Positions 24,540 through 32,795 of a stretch of 64,000 nucleotides of DNA are shown here, piece by piece. The DNA lies in NCBI GenBank assembly GCA_964508135.1, contig CAZDSU010000010.1:53590-117589 (forward strand), in the 5' to 3' direction. Below the pieces are notes generated by a model. That model made no database searches. It saw only the letters and a list, made by a program, of their open reading frames with translations, and was not told the origin of the DNA. A program made the position numbers and the translations under genes. The DNA comes from UBA6168 sp964508135. Lineage in GTDB: Bacteria > Bacteroidota > Bacteroidia > Chitinophagales > Saprospiraceae. Positions within the stretch are counted from its first letter, which is position 1. The number at the start of each line of letters is the position of its first letter.

Positions 24540-25229
24540 TCAGCACAGCTCCCTCCAATGCCCCCGCATGGTCTTTTCCGCCTCGTTTTTCTTCAAAATC
24601 TCCAAAAACGCACTGCGTTCAATGGCCCTAGCGCCCAAACGGCCCAAGTGGTGGGTCTGCTGCTGACAGTCAACCAACCAAAAACCAAACGATTCCAGCT
24701 TTTTCACCAATGAAATGAAGCCAAACTTGGACGCATTGCTCACCAAGGCAAACATGCTCTCCCCGTAAAAACACTTGCCAAGCGAAATGCCATACAGCCC
24801 GCCCACGAGTTCTTTGTCCTGCCATACTTCCACGGAGTGGGCAAACCCCAATTCGTGGAGGGTGCAGTAAGCCTCGAGCATGTCGTTGGTAATCCAGGTG
24901 CCGCCCCATTGCCTGTTCCGTGGGGCTTGGCAGTGTTGCATTACCGTTTCGAAGGCTTGGTCGAATGTGACCCGGAATTTTTGTTGGTTGAAATACGGCC
25001 TCATGCTCTTCGACACTTTCAGCTCGGAAGGGAACAGCACCATGCGGGGGTCGGGCGACCACCAAGCAATCGGTTCGCCCTCGTTGAACCAAGGGAATAT
25101 CCCCATTCGGTAGGCCGTCAGCAGGCGTTCGGGCGAGAGGTCGCCGCCAACGGCGAGGATGCCCTCTTCGGTAGCCAATGTGGGTGAGGGAAAGTGGTTG
25201 TTCTTGTTTGAAAGCCAAAAGACTGGCAT
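24540..25229 (-). CDS. aat: Leucyl/phenylalanyl-tRNA-protein transferase
   Basis: A 229-residue Aat, which transfers Leu or Phe from aminoacyl-tRNA to proteins with N-terminal Arg or Lys, making them N-degron substrates. Family motifs run along its length: FPSPTLATEEGILAVGGDLS, YRMGIFPWFNEGEPIAWWSP, DPRMVLFP, TWITNDMLEAYCTLHELGFA and GKCFYGESMFALVSNASK. A possible -7 box (TATTTTTG on the minus strand, 25274-25267) lies upstream. The ClpS adaptor that delivers its products to the protease is encoded just upstream on the same strand, beyond a terminator. Confidence 0.96.
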   Translation of the reverse strand: MPVFWLSNKNNHFPSPTLATEEGILAVGGDLSPERLLTAYRMGIFPWFNEGEPIAWWSPDPRMVLFPSELKVSKSMRPYFNQQKFRVTFDQAFETVMQHCQAPRNRQWGGTWITNDMLEAYCTLHELGFAHSVEVWQDKELVGGLYGISLGKCFYGESMFALVSNASKFGFISLVKKLESFGFWLVDCQQQTHHLGRLGARAIERSAFLEILKKNEAEKTMRGHWRELC

Positions 25230-25273
25230 GCTTCGTTCGGTTTTGAGCTATCGCAAAAGGTGGTGGCAAAAAT

Positions 25274-25310
25274 AAAAAAACGGGCAAGGATTCTATCTTT
25301 CCTTGCCCGT
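25274..25310 (-). terminator. Intrinsic terminator after clpS
   Basis: ACGGGCAAGGA (25280-25290) pairs with TCCTTGCCCGT (25300-25310). Seven A residues flank it at 25274-25280, giving a U tract on the minus strand. It separates clpS from aat. Confidence 0.85.
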
Positions 25311-25392
25311 GAGAATGTAAATCTCTAATTCTCATGGATGGTTAACTTGTTGGTACCAACTCGCAGCCCCACAATAAACCATTATCATACTA

Positions 25393-25701
25393 TCAGTTTA
25401 AGTCTTCAATGACCGCCGAAAGTCCTCGCTCCACGAGTGCGTCCTTCTTTGGGCGCAGATCTTTCAGCGGAGCTGTTTTCACGGTTGCCTTGCCTTTGGT
25501 GTGGATGATGACGGACAACTGTTCGGCCTGTTCGCTGTTGTGCCGCAGCACCTCCTCGAAGCACTTGATGACCCACTCAAAAGTGTTCACCTCGTCGTTG
25601 TAAACAATGAGCTGCGATAACTCCCCGGTACCGGTGTCGTCGGTTACCTCTGCTTCAACGAGTACGTCAATGTCTTCTTCAAAAAAAGGATTGTAAGGCA
25701 T
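25393..25701 (-). CDS. clpS: ClpS, N-degron adaptor of the Clp protease
   Basis: A 102-residue ClpS, which binds N-terminal Leu, Phe, Tyr or Trp and delivers the protein to ClpA/ClpC-ClpP. The core LIVYNDEVNTFEWVIKCFEE carries the Asn-Asp pair of the binding pocket, and VIIHTKGKATVKTA carries the conserved pocket His. The acidic N-terminal arm (EEDIDVLVEAEV) is expected for the flexible delivery arm. It is neighbour to aat, whose product creates ClpS ligands. Confidence 0.95.
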   Translation of the reverse strand: MPYNPFFEEDIDVLVEAEVTDDTGTGELSQLIVYNDEVNTFEWVIKCFEEVLRHNSEQAEQLSVIIHTKGKATVKTAPLKDLRPKKDALVERGLSAVIEDLN

Positions 25702-25740
25702 GGCTTGGAGAATGGAAAATTGAGAGTGGAAAATTGAAAA

Positions 25741-26220
25741 TTAGGGCGAAGCCCCAATTTCTTTCAGTGTCGCTTTTACGGCGTCAAAGTTCGGAAAATC
25801 TCCCGCACTTTCCAAAACTTCGGCGTAGCGAATTATACCCTTTTTGTCCACAACGAAAGCTGAACGTTTGCTCACGCCTTTCATGTCCAATATCCAGTCG
25901 CTATAAATGGTGTCGTAAGTCTTCGACATTTTTTTGTTGAAATCGGACAACAGCGGGAAGTTCAGCCGCTGCTCTTCTTTGAACTTGGCGAGCGTAAAAA
26001 CGGAATCCACCGACACAGCAACTACATCAGTCCCAAGGTTCTGGTAGAAGGCGATGTCGTCACGGGTGCTGCAAAGTTCCTTCGTGCATACGCCAGTGAA
26101 AGATTGTGGGAAAAAAAGGATGACGAGGTTCTTGCCCTTGAAATCTTTCAAGGAAACCTCGGCTTTTTCGGAGTTGCGAAGTTTGAAATTGGGCGCTTTG
26201 TCCCCTGCTTTGAGTGCCAT
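25741..26220 (-). CDS. Peroxiredoxin (AhpC/TSA family)
   Basis: A 159-residue thiol peroxidase. The start at 26220 (MALKAGDKAPNFKL) fits the family; the open frame further upstream lacks conserved sequence. FFPQSFTGVCTKELCSTRDD contains the peroxidatic Cys45 in the TxxC setting with the usual Thr before it, and a second Cys at 50. DVVAVSVDS and FPLLSDFNKKMSKTY are typical of the AhpE/one-Cys-like branch. It reduces hydrogen peroxide or organic peroxides. It is divergent from the EamA gene and shares a leader region of about 170 bases with it. Confidence 0.93.
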   Translation of the reverse strand: MALKAGDKAPNFKLRNSEKAEVSLKDFKGKNLVILFFPQSFTGVCTKELCSTRDDIAFYQNLGTDVVAVSVDSVFTLAKFKEEQRLNFPLLSDFNKKMSKTYDTIYSDWILDMKGVSKRSAFVVDKKGIIRYAEVLESAGDFPNFDAVKATLKEIGASP

Positions 26221-26388
26221 AATTTTAAGTTTAGGTTTATTTCTGCTCGTTTTACCGATATGCAGGGTAAAATCAAACAGCCAGCACCCAACAAGCATCT
26301 CCGTTTTTTGTTCTTTTGCGCCTTCGCAATTTACCAACACCCCCCAATTCTCCAATCCACCCAATTCACCAGTTCAACCAGTTTCCCA

Positions 26389-27291
26389 ATGTCCCAAGCC
26401 AGGGCCTACCTCGAACTTCATATCGCCGTTTTCCTCTGGGGGTTCACGGCCATCCTCGGCGACCTGATTCAATTGTCAGCATTGGCCTTGGTGTGGTGGC
26501 GGGTGCTCATCACTAGCATCAGCGTACTTTTTTTGCTTCGCAATGGGCTGAAAATCAAACACTTGTCCCGCCGAAACTTCGTCCAGTTTGGGTTCGTCGG
26601 TGTACTCACCGGGCTGCACTGGGTCACGTTTTACGGTGCCATCAAGCTCTCCAATGCTTCCATCACACTGGTCTGCATGGCCACTTGCGCCTTCTTCACC
26701 TCGCTCATCGAGCCGCTGTTGTTACGCAAAAAAATGAACTGGACCGAAATCTTCATCGGCTTCCTAATCGTCCCCGGCATGGTGCTCATCGTGCAGAACG
26801 TGGAGGTAAAAATGCACGTCGGCATCGTCGTGGGACTGCTCTCCAGTCTGCTGGCGGCACTTTTCAGCACCCTCAACAAAAAATGGATTGACAACGCCGA
26901 GCCGCTGCCCATCACCCTCATCGAAATGACCAGCGCCTGGCTATTCCTAAGCGCGGTGCTCCCGTTCTTTTTCCAGGCCGAGCCAAATGCAATTTTGCTG
27001 CCTTCGGCAAAAGATTTTGCCCTGCTGCTCCTACTGTCGCTGCTCTGCACCACCCTAACCTGGGTGCTCGCACTCCGTGCCATGAAGCACCTCACCGCAT
27101 TCACCTCCAACCTCACCGTGAACCTCGAACCGGTGTACGGCATCTTCTTGGCCTGGCTGCTGCTCGGCGACCAAAAAGAACTTTCGCCTGGTTTTTACTG
27201 GGGCGTCTCCATGATATTGCTGGTCGTGTTCAGCTACCCGTTTTTGAAAAAACTATCGTCAAAAAAAACTGCGGAGGCAAAGCAAGAATAA
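26389..27291 (+). CDS. EamA/DMT-superfamily transporter
   Basis: A 300-residue integral membrane protein with ten predicted hydrophobic helices in two EamA halves. The start at 26389 (MSQARAYLELHIAVFLWGFT) is chosen because it begins just before helix 1; the frame is open further upstream without family sequence. The signature end of each half is visible (GLHWVTFYGAIKLSNASITL; FTSNLTVNLEPVYGIFLAWL). DMT exporters move amino acids or other metabolites; the substrate is not predictable. Confidence 0.9.
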   Translation: MSQARAYLELHIAVFLWGFTAILGDLIQLSALALVWWRVLITSISVLFLLRNGLKIKHLSRRNFVQFGFVGVLTGLHWVTFYGAIKLSNASITLVCMATCAFFTSLIEPLLLRKKMNWTEIFIGFLIVPGMVLIVQNVEVKMHVGIVVGLLSSLLAALFSTLNKKWIDNAEPLPITLIEMTSAWLFLSAVLPFFFQAEPNAILLPSAKDFALLLLLSLLCTTLTWVLALRAMKHLTAFTSNLTVNLEPVYGIFLAWLLLGDQKELSPGFYWGVSMILLVVFSYPFLKKLSSKKTAEAKQE

Positions 27292-27364
27292 CCAAAAGGA
27301 GGGGCTTGGATTGTCAGGTCATCTTTTCCACTGAAAAAAATCATCGGCCATGGTGAAAAAAATC

Positions 27365-27396
27365 TTGCACAGCCCCTCACCTCATTGATACCTTTG
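27365..27396 (+). promoter_or_regulatory. Promoter of the V/A-type ATPase operon
   Basis: TTG at 27365-27367, 21 bases, then TACCTTTG at 27389-27396, a full match to the Bacteroidota -7 consensus. The operon start codon is 39 bases further on. A pair of complementary 8-mers (27299-27306 GAGGGGCT and 27371-27378 AGCCCCTC) places one arm inside the spacer; its relevance is unknown. Confidence 0.6.
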
Positions 27397-27434
27397 CCCC
27401 CCGATAAAAACCTGTTTAGTAATTAAAAGCCGTC

Positions 27435-28052
27435 ATGGAAAACAAAATCCAGTTGCTTACCAGCAAAATCTACGAAGAGGGAGTAGTCAAGGCCAACGAG
27501 GAAGGCTCCGCAATTTTGGCAACAGCAAAAGAAAAAGCGGAAGCCATGATAACCGAAGCCCAACAAAAAGCCCAGCACATTTTGGAGCAGGCGCAACGTG
27601 AATCCGATGATTTGAGGGAGAACGTCAACTCCGAAATTCGACTCTCCGCCCGCCAAGCCGTCAGCGCGCTGAGGCAAGAGATAGCCAACATTATCACATT
27701 CAGGACCAACGAGGCACCGTTGAGCGAAGCCATCCGTGACAAGGATTTTTTGAAATCAATCATTGAAATTGTCGTGAGCAACTGGAGCGAAAACGGCCAC
27801 GCCAACCCCGACCTGACCTTGCTATTGCCAGAAAAAGCAAAGGACAACATTGACGACTACCTGAATACCGCCGTAAAAAAGCAACTGGACAACGGGCTGG
27901 AACTTCAGTTCAGCAAAGGCATTGGCAGCGGGTTCCGCATCGGCCCTGCCGATGGCAGCTATGTGGTTTCCTTTTCGGAAAAGGACTTTGAAAGCCTTTT
28001 TCGGGAGTACCTGCGACCCAAAACCGTTCGATTGCTATTCGGAGACAACTGA
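27435..28052 (+). CDS. ntpE: V/A-type ATPase subunit E (peripheral stalk)
   Basis: A 205-residue subunit E. The N-terminal half is a long charged alpha-helix (IYEEGVVKANEEGSAILATA, then EAQQKAQHILEQAQRESDD) and the C-terminal half is the globular part (LQFSKGIGSGFRIGPADGSY, then FREYLRPKTVRLLF). It is the first gene of the operon and overlaps the next gene by one base, indicating coupled translation. No separate subunit G/H gene is seen, so E may form the stalk with an unidentified partner. Confidence 0.88.
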   Translation: MENKIQLLTSKIYEEGVVKANEEGSAILATAKEKAEAMITEAQQKAQHILEQAQRESDDLRENVNSEIRLSARQAVSALRQEIANIITFRTNEAPLSEAIRDKDFLKSIIEIVVSNWSENGHANPDLTLLLPEKAKDNIDDYLNTAVKKQLDNGLELQFSKGIGSGFRIGPADGSYVVSFSEKDFESLFREYLRPKTVRLLFGDN

Positions 28053-28882
28053 TGCAAAAGCGAGAATACCACTACCTCGTCGCAGGCTTGCCGGACATCG
28101 TCATCGGGCAGGGCAAGGTCAACCTGAAGGTCGCAACCTTTAAGGAGGAGATGCGGGAATTCCTCCACCCCGACGATTTCCGGCTGGTGGAAATGCTCTT
28201 CCTCCGCTTCGACAACTACAACCTGCTAAACCTCCTCCAAAAAAAAGACGAACCGTGGGATGCGATGGGCAATTTTTCCCCAGAACAAATGGCCCAGTGC
28301 TTGGACGACCAAGATGTTGGACTGCCCAGCTATCTGCCCGAATTTGCGGCGGCCTACCGGGAAGGCTCGCCCATCGTCAGCAGCATGACCTGGGAAAACC
28401 AGTTGGCGAAGCTCTACTACGAATACGTGCTGTCGAAAACGGAGGGCTTCCTGCACGAGTGGTTCACCTTCGACCGGGATTTGAAGAACATACTCACGGC
28501 CATGAGCGTCCGAAGGCACGGCCTTTCGCTCAGTGGCCAATTGGTTGGACAAAACGAAGTGACGGCGGCCATCAACAAGAGCAATGCACGGGACTTTGGC
28601 CTCGCCAACGAGTACCCCTACATCGAAAAACTGTTGAAATTTGAGGAACAGCCCGACATCCTTGAACGGGAAGTTGACATTGCCCACCTCAAATGGGATT
28701 ACCTGGAAGACCTCAACACCTTTAATTATTTCACCATTGACAAAATCCTGGGCTTCCTGCTGAAGCTCATCAGCTACGAACGATGGTCAACGCTGGAACC
28801 AGCGGAGGGCAAGGCTATTTTCAAGCAAAAAATCGAGTCAATGGAACACAGCCTTGATTTTTCAAAAGAATTTGAAATATGA
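28052..28882 (+). CDS. DUF2764 protein, presumed V-ATPase subunit C equivalent
   Basis: A 276-residue soluble, helix-rich protein of the DUF2764 type that sits in V/A-ATPase operons of Bacteroidota and some other bacteria in the slot where subunit C (NtpC/d) is found elsewhere. The N-terminal YHYLVAGLPDIVIGQGKVNL and the C-terminal DIAHLKWDYLEDLNTFNYFT are recognisable. By position it should be the socket between the central shaft and the K ring (inference). It overlaps subunit E by one base and subunit A by four (ATGA), showing tight translational coupling. Confidence 0.8.
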   Translation: MQKREYHYLVAGLPDIVIGQGKVNLKVATFKEEMREFLHPDDFRLVEMLFLRFDNYNLLNLLQKKDEPWDAMGNFSPEQMAQCLDDQDVGLPSYLPEFAAAYREGSPIVSSMTWENQLAKLYYEYVLSKTEGFLHEWFTFDRDLKNILTAMSVRRHGLSLSGQLVGQNEVTAAINKSNARDFGLANEYPYIEKLLKFEEQPDILEREVDIAHLKWDYLEDLNTFNYFTIDKILGFLLKLISYERWSTLEPAEGKAIFKQKIESMEHSLDFSKEFEI

Positions 28883-30660
28883 GCAACGAGCAAGAAAACC
28901 GAACAACAGGGAAGGTCAGCGGCATCATCGCCAACCTCGTCATCGTGCAGGCGGACGGGCCTTTTGCTCAAAACGAGATTTGCTATATCATCCACAACGG
29001 TGTATGGCTGATGGCGGAGGTCATCAAAGCACAGGGTGGGCTTGCTTACGTGCAGGTTTTTGAAAGCACACGGGGGCTGAAACCTGGCTCGCCTGTCGAG
29101 TTCACAGGGCACATGCTGGAGGTGAGCCTCGGCCCCGGCCTCCTCTCCCGCAACTACGACGGCCTGTTGAACGACCTCGACACCATGACCGGCATCTTCC
29201 TGAAAAGGGGCGAGTACACTGCTACGCTCAACACAAAGAAGAAATGGGACTTCACGCCCATTGCCAATCCTGGCGATCGCGTCACCGCTGGCGACTGGCT
29301 CGGCGAGGTGGACGAAAACAGCATCGCCCACCGCATCATGGTGCCTTTTAAAATGGAAGGAAGTTACACCGTAGTATCCGTGAGCGAAGCAGGCCAGTAT
29401 TTTCCAGACGAACCCATCGCCAGGCTTCGGGATGAAAACAACGAACAGTTTGTGGTGACAATGGTGCAGCGCTGGCCCGTGAAAAAGGCCATCAAAGCCT
29501 ATCGAAACAAGCCCCGTCCCTTCAAGCTGCTCGAAACTGGTGTCCGCATCATTGACACGCTGAACCCCATCGTGGAAGGCGGCACAGGCTTCATCCCTGG
29601 CCCGTTCGGCAGCGGCAAGACGGTGATGCAACAGGCCATTTCCAAACAGGCCGAGGCCGACATCGTGGTCATGGCCGCCTGCGGCGAACGGGCGAACGAA
29701 GTGGTCGAGCTTTTCAAAGAGTTCCCCGAACTGGAAGACCCCTGGACGGGCCGCAAACTGATGGAGCGCACGACCATCATCGCCAACACTTCCAACATGC
29801 CCGTGGCAGCACGGGAAGCGTCCGTTTATTCGGCCATGACCATCGCCGAGTACTACCGCTCGATGGGCCACAAGGTGCTCATGCTCGCCGACTCGACCAG
29901 CCGCTGGGCGCAGGCCCTCCGGGAAATGTCGAATAGGATGGAGGAACTGCCCGGCCCCGACGCCTTCCCGATGGACTTGCCCGCCATTGTCTCCAATTTT
30001 TACGCCCGAGCGGGCTACGTCGTTTTAAATAATGGAAAAACTGGCTCCATCACCTTCATCGGCACAGTGTCGCCTGCGGGTGGCAACCTCAAGGAACCCG
30101 TGACCGAGGCGACCAAGAAGGCGACCCGTTGCTTTTACGCACTCTCTCAGCAGCGAGCCGACAGCAAGCGCTACCCCGCCATTGACCCCATTGACAGCTA
30201 CTCGAAGTACCTCGAATACCCCGAACTTCAAAAAACGCTGGCCGAGACCATTTCACCAGAATGGATTGGCCATGTAAACCGCCTGAAAAACATCATGATA
30301 CGGGGCAAGGAGGCCGCCGAGCAAATCAATATCCTCGGCGACGACAGTGTGTCGGTGGACTACCACCTCACCTTCTGGAAATCGGAAATCGTGGATGCCG
30401 TGCTGCTGCAACAAGATGCCTTCGATAGCATTGACGCCCGCACGCCGCTTCAGCGCCAGCGGTACATGGTGGATTTGCTATTAGAAATCATTGACGCTCC
30501 ACTCAGCTTCGACGGCTTTGAGGAGGTGCAGCCATTTTATAAAAGAATTATTGACAAGCTCCGCCAGATGAACTACTCGGAGTTCGAGTCGGAGGAGTTT
30601 CTAGCCTTCCGTGCCGAATTGAAGAAAATGGTGGCGGAACGGACGGCGGTGGAAGCATAG
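28879..30660 (+). CDS. ntpA: V/A-type ATPase catalytic subunit A
   Basis: A 593-residue catalytic subunit. The Walker A motif GPFGSGKTVMQQAIS starts at about residue 240. The non-homologous insert typical of A subunits lies before it (GDWLGEVDENSIAHRIMVPF). Also visible are VVMAACGERANEVVELFKEF and the catalytic-site region LADSTSRWAQALREMSNRME. The start overlaps the DUF2764 stop by four bases. The stop is followed directly by an inverted repeat. Confidence 0.97.
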   Translation: MSNEQENRTTGKVSGIIANLVIVQADGPFAQNEICYIIHNGVWLMAEVIKAQGGLAYVQVFESTRGLKPGSPVEFTGHMLEVSLGPGLLSRNYDGLLNDLDTMTGIFLKRGEYTATLNTKKKWDFTPIANPGDRVTAGDWLGEVDENSIAHRIMVPFKMEGSYTVVSVSEAGQYFPDEPIARLRDENNEQFVVTMVQRWPVKKAIKAYRNKPRPFKLLETGVRIIDTLNPIVEGGTGFIPGPFGSGKTVMQQAISKQAEADIVVMAACGERANEVVELFKEFPELEDPWTGRKLMERTTIIANTSNMPVAAREASVYSAMTIAEYYRSMGHKVLMLADSTSRWAQALREMSNRMEELPGPDAFPMDLPAIVSNFYARAGYVVLNNGKTGSITFIGTVSPAGGNLKEPVTEATKKATRCFYALSQQRADSKRYPAIDPIDSYSKYLEYPELQKTLAETISPEWIGHVNRLKNIMIRGKEAAEQINILGDDSVSVDYHLTFWKSEIVDAVLLQQDAFDSIDARTPLQRQRYMVDLLLEIIDAPLSFDGFEEVQPFYKRIIDKLRQMNYSEFESEEFLAFRAELKKMVAERTAVEA

Positions 30661-30667
30661 TTTTTGC

Positions 30668-30738
30668 CTCCCGCAGATTTAGCAGATTCCCGCAGATTTT
30701 TTCAAAGCAACTGCGGGAATCTGCTAAACCTTCGGGAG
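30668..30738. repeat. REP-like inverted repeat between ntpA and ntpB
   Basis: Arms 30668-30695 (CTCCCGCAGATTTAGCAGAT...) and 30711-30738 are reverse complements over 28 positions with two mismatches; the spacer is 15 nt. Inside each arm the words CCCGCAG and AGATT recur. It resembles the element after lipA (646-754) in having CCCGC ends and AATCTG words. Confidence 0.85.
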
Positions 30739-30752
30739 AAAACAAGTTATCA

Positions 30753-32078
30753 ATGGAAACGAAAGCCCTTCAACGCATTTACACTAAGATTGGTCAAATC
30801 ACCAAGGCGACTTGCACCTTGAAGGCGACCGACGTGGGCTACGAAGAATTGGCCCTCGTGGATGGCCGCCCGGCGCAGGTGGTAAAGATTGTCGGCGACA
30901 ACGTCACCTTGCAGGTGTTCTCCGGCACGGAGGGCATCCGCACGAACGCCGAGGTCGTCTTTGCGGGCAAGCCGCCAACGCTGAAAGTGGGCGACGAACT
31001 GGCCGGGCGTTTCTTTAACGCCTTTGGCGACCCGATTGACGGCGGCCCCAAAATCGAGGGGGAAGAGCGGGAAATCGGCGGCCCGTCGGTGAACCCCGTG
31101 CGTCGGCAGCAGCCGTCGGAACTGATTGCCACGGGCATAGCTGGCATTGACCTGAACAACACCCTTGTGACCGGGCAAAAAATCCCCTTTTTCGCCGACC
31201 CCGACCAGCCGTTCAATCAGGTGATGGCGATGGTGGCCCTACGGGCCGAGGCCGACAAAATCATCCTTGGCGGTATGGGACTGACGAACGACGACTATCT
31301 GTTTTTCAAGGATATTTTCGAAAACGCCGGGGCACTGCACCGCATCATCAGCTTCGTGAACACGACGGAAGACCCGCCCGTGGAGCGCCTGCTGGTACCG
31401 GACATGGCCCTCACCGCTGCCGAGTATTTCGCCGTTGACAAAAAGGAAAAAGTGCTCGTGCTGTTGACGGACATGACGCTCTACGCCGACGCCCTCAGCA
31501 TCGTCTCGAACCGGATGGACCAAATCCCGTCGAAGGACAGTATGCCCGGCTCATTGTACAGCGACTTGGCGAGACTCTACGAAAAGGCCGTACAATTCGG
31601 CGACGGCGGTTCCATCACCATCATCGCCGTCACGACGCTTTCCGGCGGCGACATCACCCACGCCATCCCCGACAACACGGGTTACATCACAGAAGGGCAG
31701 CTCTTCCTGCGCCGGGACACGGAAATTGGGAAGGTCATCATTGACCCCTTCCGCAGCCTTTCCCGCTTGAAGCAGTTGGTCATCGGCAAAAAGACCCGTG
31801 CCGACCACCCGCAGGTGATGAACGCCGCCATCCGCCTCTACGCCGATGCCGCCAACGCCCGTACCAAGCTGGAAAACGGCTTCGACCTGACGGAATACGA
31901 CAAACGGACACTCGATTTTGCAAAAGAATACTCCGACAAGCTCCTCGCCATTGACGTGAACATCGACACGGTGGAAATGCTCGACACAGCCTGGGCGCTG
32001 TTTTCTAGGTATTTTTCACCAGAAGAAGTAGCCGTCAAAAAGGAGTTTGTGGAGCAGTATTGGAGTTCGAGGGTTTGA
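30753..32078 (+). CDS. ntpB: V/A-type ATPase subunit B
   Basis: A 441-residue non-catalytic B subunit: YTKIGQITKATCTLKATDVG at the N terminus, GRFFNAFGDPIDGGPKIEGE, TGIAGIDLNNTLVTGQKIPF, and the conserved SMPGSLYSDLARLYEKAVQF. It lacks a Walker A loop, as B subunits do. The last codons (WSSRV then TGA) lie within the left arm of the following tandem-word hairpin, so the repeat seems to have shaped the C terminus. Confidence 0.96.
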   Translation: METKALQRIYTKIGQITKATCTLKATDVGYEELALVDGRPAQVVKIVGDNVTLQVFSGTEGIRTNAEVVFAGKPPTLKVGDELAGRFFNAFGDPIDGGPKIEGEEREIGGPSVNPVRRQQPSELIATGIAGIDLNNTLVTGQKIPFFADPDQPFNQVMAMVALRAEADKIILGGMGLTNDDYLFFKDIFENAGALHRIISFVNTTEDPPVERLLVPDMALTAAEYFAVDKKEKVLVLLTDMTLYADALSIVSNRMDQIPSKDSMPGSLYSDLARLYEKAVQFGDGGSITIIAVTTLSGGDITHAIPDNTGYITEGQLFLRRDTEIGKVIIDPFRSLSRLKQLVIGKKTRADHPQVMNAAIRLYADAANARTKLENGFDLTEYDKRTLDFAKEYSDKLLAIDVNIDTVEMLDTAWALFSRYFSPEEVAVKKEFVEQYWSSRV

Positions 32079-32188
32079 GTGTTTGGGAGTTTGAGAGGGG
32101 GCACTGCTTGAAATCAAAGCTCCTACCGCTCACACCTTCGCACCCACTGTCTCAAACTCTCACCCTCTCAAACCCTCAAACCCTCAAC
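32063..32188. repeat. Tandem-word hairpin (GGGTTTGAG type) between ntpB and ntpD
   Basis: The left arm of degenerate TTTGAGG/TTTGGGAG words (32063-32100) begins inside the 3' end of ntpB. The right arm (CTCAAACTCTCACCCTCTCA and following, 32150-32187) runs to the ntpD start. The same vocabulary occurs at 44250-44331 and 47099-47177. Confidence 0.85.
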
Positions 32189-32189
32189 A

Positions 32190-32795
32190 ATGGCCCTTAA
32201 ATTTCAGTACAACAAAACCTCGCTTCAGGAGCTGAACAAGCAACTGAAGACCCGCCAGCGGGCGCTGCCAGTGTTGAAAAACAAGGAGGCAGCGCTGCGG
32301 ACGGAGGTGAAAAAGGCGAGGCTGGAAATCCGGCGGCTGGAGGAACAACTACACGGGTTCGTGCTGGAATACGAGGGCATGGCAAGGCTTTGGGCGGAGT
32401 TCGACCCATCGTTGGTGGCGGTTTGTGGGGTAAAAATGGGGGCAAAAAAAATAGCTGGGGTGAGTACGCCCGTGCTGTCGGAAGTGGATTTTGAGGTGAA
32501 GGAATTCAGCCTTTTCAACCAGCCGCACTGGTTCAACGATGGCATTGCCATTCTGAAAAAATTGGCCAGCATCGGCATCGAAAAGCAGGTGGCCATCCGA
32601 AAAATGCTGCTACTCGAACGGGCCAGAAAGAAGGCCACGCAAAAGGTAAACCTTTACGAAAAGAACCAAATCCCGGCTTACGAATCGGCCATTTTGAAGA
32701 TAAAACGCTTTATGGAAGACGAAGAGAACTTGTCCAAGTCTGCCCAGAAAATCCTCAAGAACCGGCAACAGCAAACAGAAACGGCATCATGGTAG
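32190..32795 (+). CDS. ntpD: V/A-type ATPase subunit D (central shaft)
   Basis: A 201-residue subunit D, the antiparallel coiled-coil rotor shaft. The N-terminal helix (YNKTSLQELNKQLKTRQRAL, KNKEAALRTEVKKARLEIRR) and the C-terminal helix (QKVNLYEKNQIPAYESAILK, RFMEDEENLSKSAQKILKNR) are typical. The frame overlaps the ATG of subunit I by seven bases. No gene for rotor subunit F is found in the operon. Confidence 0.93.
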   Translation: MALKFQYNKTSLQELNKQLKTRQRALPVLKNKEAALRTEVKKARLEIRRLEEQLHGFVLEYEGMARLWAEFDPSLVAVCGVKMGAKKIAGVSTPVLSEVDFEVKEFSLFNQPHWFNDGIAILKKLASIGIEKQVAIRKMLLLERARKKATQKVNLYEKNQIPAYESAILKIKRFMEDEENLSKSAQKILKNRQQQTETASW

